DNA of 64,000 nt from Galaxea fascicularis. Lineage: Eukaryota > Cnidaria > Anthozoa > Scleractinia > Euphylliidae. The DNA lies in the NCBI GenBank assembly GCA_948470475.1, contig OX419347.1, positions 5,226,143 through 5,290,142 on the forward strand, written 5' to 3'. Both the position numbers and the translations under genes were made by a program. The notes under the pieces were generated by a model, which was given only the letters and a program-made list of their open reading frames with translations, was not told the DNA's origin and did not search any database. Of the stretch, positions 59,211-64,000 are shown piece by piece. Every line of letters starts with the position of its first letter. Position 1 is the stretch's first letter.

Positions 59211-60129
59211 TTCGTGGAATTATGCGCTAAACATTTCCGCAGGTGATAAATTTTAAGGGATACAACAAGAAACCTGAATTGCGCTTCGTGAGGAATTTCA
59301 TAAAATTAACTGGGTTAAAGAGAAAACATGAAAATTTTAGAGCAGCTTTATATGGCCACTAACTCAAAGATGCAAAAAGTAGAAAAACAATTCGATGCAT
59401 TTTCTTCATCTTGATGCCGTGCAAAACTAACCATAAAATGTTACGCCTCTTCCCCATCAATCACCTTGAATCATGTTAATAACAACTTTGTAGGCGGAAT
59501 AACTAAAAAGCGGAACTAATTCACTTAACGTACGTGATACGTGTGTCTCTTTTCAATTTATGTGGTTATTTTAGACATTTAATTGAGTAACATTGCTTAA
59601 TTTAATCTTCAAAACGCTATGTAATCAATCATGTGGCCTTGAGTTCTGAAATTAATATTGTACCTACAATGTAGGTCATAACACTTTGGGAAACTTGACA
59701 AACTTGAGCGAAAACTAGAAAATTTCACTACGCACACTTCTACCCTTATAACAGAAACGAATGTTGTTCTTTTACTGCGTCCTTTAGAACCCCCCTCCCC
59801 CCAGAAAATGTTGAAATATTCCAGCCGTCGATGGACGCATCTGCTTTTTCGCGACCACTAAAAATCAACATTGTAATGGGGGGAGGGGGTAAAGCGGCAA
59901 TTGTCGCAAGGCTTTTGTCCTGCATTGTAGGTGAACGTGTGTACCAATGGTCATTTTCGGCTCTAAGTGCTTGAGCGGAATATTTTACGACTAAATAAGG
60001 AGTTGTACCGCTCAGCGTCTCATGGTTAAGTAAATGAGAAATGGTATGTCAAACGCAGTGAAATCAGAATGAAAAAAAAAAAAAATCAAAGTTTCGGCAA
60101 TGCTTTCAATAGGGGAAATGGCATTTTCT

Positions 60130-60160
60130 CTGATGAAGGCAGCATTACCGAAACGCCGGA
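60130..60160 (+). ncRNA. Decayed hammerhead-ribozyme motif (plus strand)
   Basis: CUGAUGA (60130-60136), then GGCA-GCAU-UACC as stem II with one mismatch, GAAA (60150-60153), then GCC where a NUH cleavage triplet would be expected. An inverted copy of the 3' half (GCATTGCCGAAACTTT on the minus strand) lies at about 60089-60108. Probably a dead relic. Confidence 0.45.
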
Positions 60161-60169
60161 TTTTTTATT

Positions 60170-63100
60170 TCTGACTAACAGCGTTTAACATCAGATACAT
60201 GGGCTCCGTCCTGCATGTAAAAGACGAGATACGGATCGCGATAATTTTTACTTTTAACACCATTAAAATCAACTTCCCCTATCTTAACCCTTCGAACACC
60301 TCACCATATTTGAATGAAGTTTGTTCATTTACCTTGGCAATCATTTCGGTAACTTTCTTCTGGCTATCACTGCTCAGTACCGACCTACTTGAAAAGATTT
60401 TTGTCTTAGTTCTTGAGTTCGGAACAGATTTTTTTATTTGCTACCTGCGAGAATATTTTCTCACAAAAGTCAGATGAAGATCGAAAAGGCTTTCCTTTCA
60501 TTCAGCGCTCTTAAACCGAAACGTTTAGTTTTCAACTATCTTTTATCCGACCCTGAAAATTGACAAAACAAAGACCTAAACGAATTTCCCTATGGTGCGA
60601 AAGCGGATTCTCTTATATACTTTCGTTCGGACGCTTCGCTGCATTTTCGCCCGTCCCCACAATAGGAAAACAAAATAAATAAAAAATAAATAAACAACTG
60701 AATGAATGAATAAAGAAATAAGTAAAAAGTAAATATATTATGTAGAAATAACTAAAAGGACAAATACAATAGTAACTATTTTATGAAATCTATTCTTCGC
60801 TGTTTTTAAAATCAGCTGAATTTACCAATAAATAAGTTTACTTAGCGAGAAATTCTGCTATTTTGACGAAAATCTGCAACCAGAGCAAAAACCAATTCTT
60901 TTTACCTCACTTTCAAATGATATTTCTTTCAATTCGCTATAGTCTGCTCCGAAACCTGTCACTGACTAAAATAATTTTCCATTACAAAATAAAGCTTTGA
61001 TATACGTATAGAAGAAAATCCAAAATGAAGTAGAGAACACTTTCTTCTTCCTTGTTTTTGTATAAATTGACAGGTTTTTAAATGTTCGGAAAATTAGTTG
61101 CATTAACTAAAATTTGCTGAGCCGCCCACGTCATGTAAACTAAAGCACAATAAACGGAGGATTAATTCACCGTCGACGTGTCATGAAACAGCTGCAGCGA
61201 ATTTGATCAGTTCGGTTTCCCTTGACTTGAGCAATATGTCACTTTAATTAACGGCTTGCCTTCAACTTTGACTTGTATCGTCGGCACAGTTTCGACCCAA
61301 GCCGAAGATTGTCGTAATTCTTCAAAACAACTAAAAGTCTGTGTACTGAAATTATAGTACGAGGAAAACGCAAATCTTTTCTAAGCAAACTGGTGTTTCT
61401 GTCGAAAACTGAGCTAAACGTGATAAGTAATAAACAACTTACCTTTCAGCAAGTGACTTGCAAAACACTCGATGATATATTATTAAAAAAACGTGGAAGA
61501 AACGCTTGCATTATAGAGTGCTGAACGAGTGCTGAATGATCATGGATTATTTAAACTCATATTTTATACACAATTGGGCATGCATTTAACAACCAATTCT
61601 TTTCCACCCAAACTAAAAATGAAACTTAAATAGCCGTAAAAAATTCAATTATTTTGTCGAGAAACCAAGATGGAGATTAATTATTCCTGATCTTATCAGT
61701 CTCTACGGAGATTAATCGGAGGAGAAATCTTCAAAACGGCAAAACTAAAAACAAACCGTTTTTCTCTTTGAGGACATGACAAAACTAATCTAACGATCTT
61801 ACTTAGCTAAAACCGCATGACATTAGCTATAATAAATTATTTGATGCCGTTAGGCAACTCACCAATGAAACTCCATGAACGAGAAAACCGATTATCAAAA
61901 TTCCATTCGTTTATTCGCAAAATTAATGAAAATTCTGAAGGCAAGCTTTATCGAACTCAAAAAACCAGCGGGCTATTTGCCGGAAAATATTCCACGCTGG
62001 GTTGTTTTGCCATCTCTCAACACACAACAACTTCAGAAAGCAATCTCTCAACTGCCCTAAGAATAATTCTTTATTGGAAACTAAACATGAACCGTCATGA
62101 AGGCTTTTGATATCAGTAATTAGTTTTTGCCTGTTTGACTGCAAGTGAACCGAAAGCCGTTTTCATAAAGCCAAAAAAACACACGCCAGTCCTCATTTTG
62201 GAACAGAGGCGTTAAAGGCACAAGGGAATCCTCTCTTTTGCTGGGCTAGATTATTTTGAGACTATTCAGGTTGTGTGATTCTCTTGAAATGGAACTAGTT
62301 TAACCAGGGGACTACTTTATTTTTCGTAAAATGTATCTGGTAATGATTTGACATTGGCATTGGTTTGTTCATGTGAATAGATGTTTCCATGGCAATGAAA
62401 TTTGACAAGAAAGTTATTCAAATTCGCCGTTTTTAATCTTTCCGTGAAAGATTTCGTTTGTTGCCGTATTGTTTACATTTTGACACCATTGAAGTGTGTT
62501 GTTGATAGTCACTATGGACGTTTTCGGAGGTTTCGTGAAAAAATTGAGGAATTCAAGATGGCGGCCTTAAAGAAAGTATGACGTCATTTCCATGTAATGT
62601 TAGTTGACAAGCTACTCTAAACCTTAAACGAGACGTGTTTTATTCCCACCGAGTTCTAGTTTTATATAGCTAAAATTGTCTTGAATCACTCGCTTTTTAT
62701 TTGGCAGTAACGCAGAATAACAATCAGAGGCCAAAACCAGAGGCATATGCAGCATAGGTCAGGGCAAAATAAAAAATAGAATAATTATAATAATAATAAT
62801 AATTAAAATAAGTCGGCATGAATACAACAATACAAAAAAGTACATAACTAACTAACTAGTGGACATAGATAAGAAAGTAACAGAGATCAGGTATTGCAGA
62901 AATCGATCCATTAATAATAAGAGCTAAGGGAGTGCAAGTGAAGTGCCTAGCGTATGAAGGAAAAAATGAAGAAAATTTATAGGGACTGAAAATAGTCCTT
63001 GACTTTATGTTTATAGCTAAAAAATTGAGAGAATCGCGTTGTGAATGTGGAATACTGTTCCAGATAAGGAGGGTGTGGGTGGGGCATAAGAAAGACTCTG

Positions 63101-64000
63101 GTATAAAAATGTTTCAGGCACAAAAAGCGAAACAAAAACATAGTGAAGGAAAGGCAACTTCAAAATTTGCAAATTACAAAAATAGTGACGTGCAATTTGC
63201 CATCCTTCATTGAAAGAATAAAGAGGTATGCAAATATCTTATAATGTTTAGTCTTGAAGCATTTTCTAGCAATGAGTCATTTGCAACCGCACACGACGAA
63301 TCATCATTTTCTGTTGTAAGTAATGAAAACAATTGTTTATGATGCCAATAACGAAAGAAAAAAGGGCCATGTGTACCAAACAAATAACAAACTAAAAAGA
63401 ACATAAAAAGTAAAAACAATCAACGGCGTTAGCAGAAACGTTTAAGTTCCATGACCATGACCACCAGGCCTTATCACAGCCAAGAAAGCATTGTACCCGG
63501 TGATTAACAGAAGCGGTCGAATTGCATCGTCATCTAGGCCAGTTCTATCTTTTCGAAAAGTTGCTTGAAGTGCTTAGCTCATCATTATAATTCTATAGTG
63601 CTGATTGGACTAAAGAAAAGTGTCAATTGACATCAAACCATTTCTTTCAGTCGACAAACTCCAACCAGCTTGTACTTTTCATATAAAAATTAAAGGAAGA
63701 AAAAATTGCGAATGGAATTCATAAAGCGCTAACTTTTTTGTTACATCTCGTACCGGCAACTTTTCGAGGCGATAAATTAGTAATGCCAGTTTTTCAGATG
63801 TGTGCTGAAGATCTCGAACATGCTGCGCGCAGTGTGATATTTCGAGTGGTGTATTGTACTAAATGAGCAGTTTGACAAAATGAATGCCTTTTTCTCTCCG
63901 ATACGACAAACGTCTGGCACCTACCTGTCAAATTTGACTACTTCACTGAGAAAAAAAAAGTGATAGTGACAATATCGATTTAGAATTATTAATTAAAGAT
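60170..64000. other. Right flank, no supported gene
   Basis: AT-rich DNA with short chance open frames. A CAAGATGGCGGC motif at 62554-62565 on the plus strand could mark a promoter reading right, out of the window. Confidence 0.5.
62784..62806. repeat. (AAT)n microsatellite
   Basis: A run of AAT triplets in AT-rich intergenic DNA. Confidence 0.7.

Larger units (their letters stand above)
49560..60085. other. AT-rich intergenic stretch
   Basis: No gene supported over about 10.5 kb. Sequence at 52580-52930 shares phrases (GGTTTCCAATCGAGTGT, GAAAGTAATTTGCGTTTGC in reverse) with 16770-16900, so it contains a dispersed repeat. Two YY1-like motifs and one short inverted repeat are listed separately. 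Confidence 0.5.

Overview
This is an animal nuclear window. It has introns with GT/AG boundaries, short exons spread over tens of kilobases, moderate AT richness, and many tRNA-derived SINEs, MITE-like inverted repeats and decayed LINEs. The SINE heads, several MITE ends and the intron-rich gene structure look like an anthozoan cnidarian, most likely a scleractinian coral. That assignment is an inference from repeat style and not from a marker gene.

The one certain gene is a minus-strand cAMP-specific phosphodiesterase of the PDE4 (dunce) family, with coding exons from 41231 down to 15098. I assembled 19 coding exons by hand. All junctions keep phase, and together they give an 836-residue protein. 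It has a hydrophobic N-terminal region, UCR1 with the conserved PKA site, UCR2, the complete catalytic domain with all metal ligands, the invariant glutamine and the Phe clamp, and an acidic C-terminal tail. The enzyme would hydrolyse cAMP to AMP and shut off PKA/EPAC signalling.

Two small candidate genes lie to the left. One is a four-exon minus-strand gene at 9337-10909 (131 residues, family not recognised). The other is the 5' end of a plus-strand gene at 1746-1929. Between and around them are a tandem repeat whose hairpin shows a compensatory change (4851-5400), a 5'-truncated L1-type LINE with a 14-bp target-site duplication (5517-8475) that has itself been invaded by a TIR element, SINEs, and a second LINE fragment (12016-12540).

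The PDE4 introns hold a 106-bp tandem repeat with dispersed relatives, many foldback/MITE elements, and a hammerhead-ribozyme motif (22411-22447). Upstream of the first coding exon (41.2-64 kb) I see no convincing gene. That stretch holds two TIR elements with 3-bp target duplications (44411-45167 and 45780-46066), a tandem array of about 336-bp units (47138-48158), a second hammerhead motif (49418-49459), a 42-bp near-palindrome, and a decayed third hammerhead (60130-60160). The hammerheads suggest remnants of Penelope-like elements or retrozymes.
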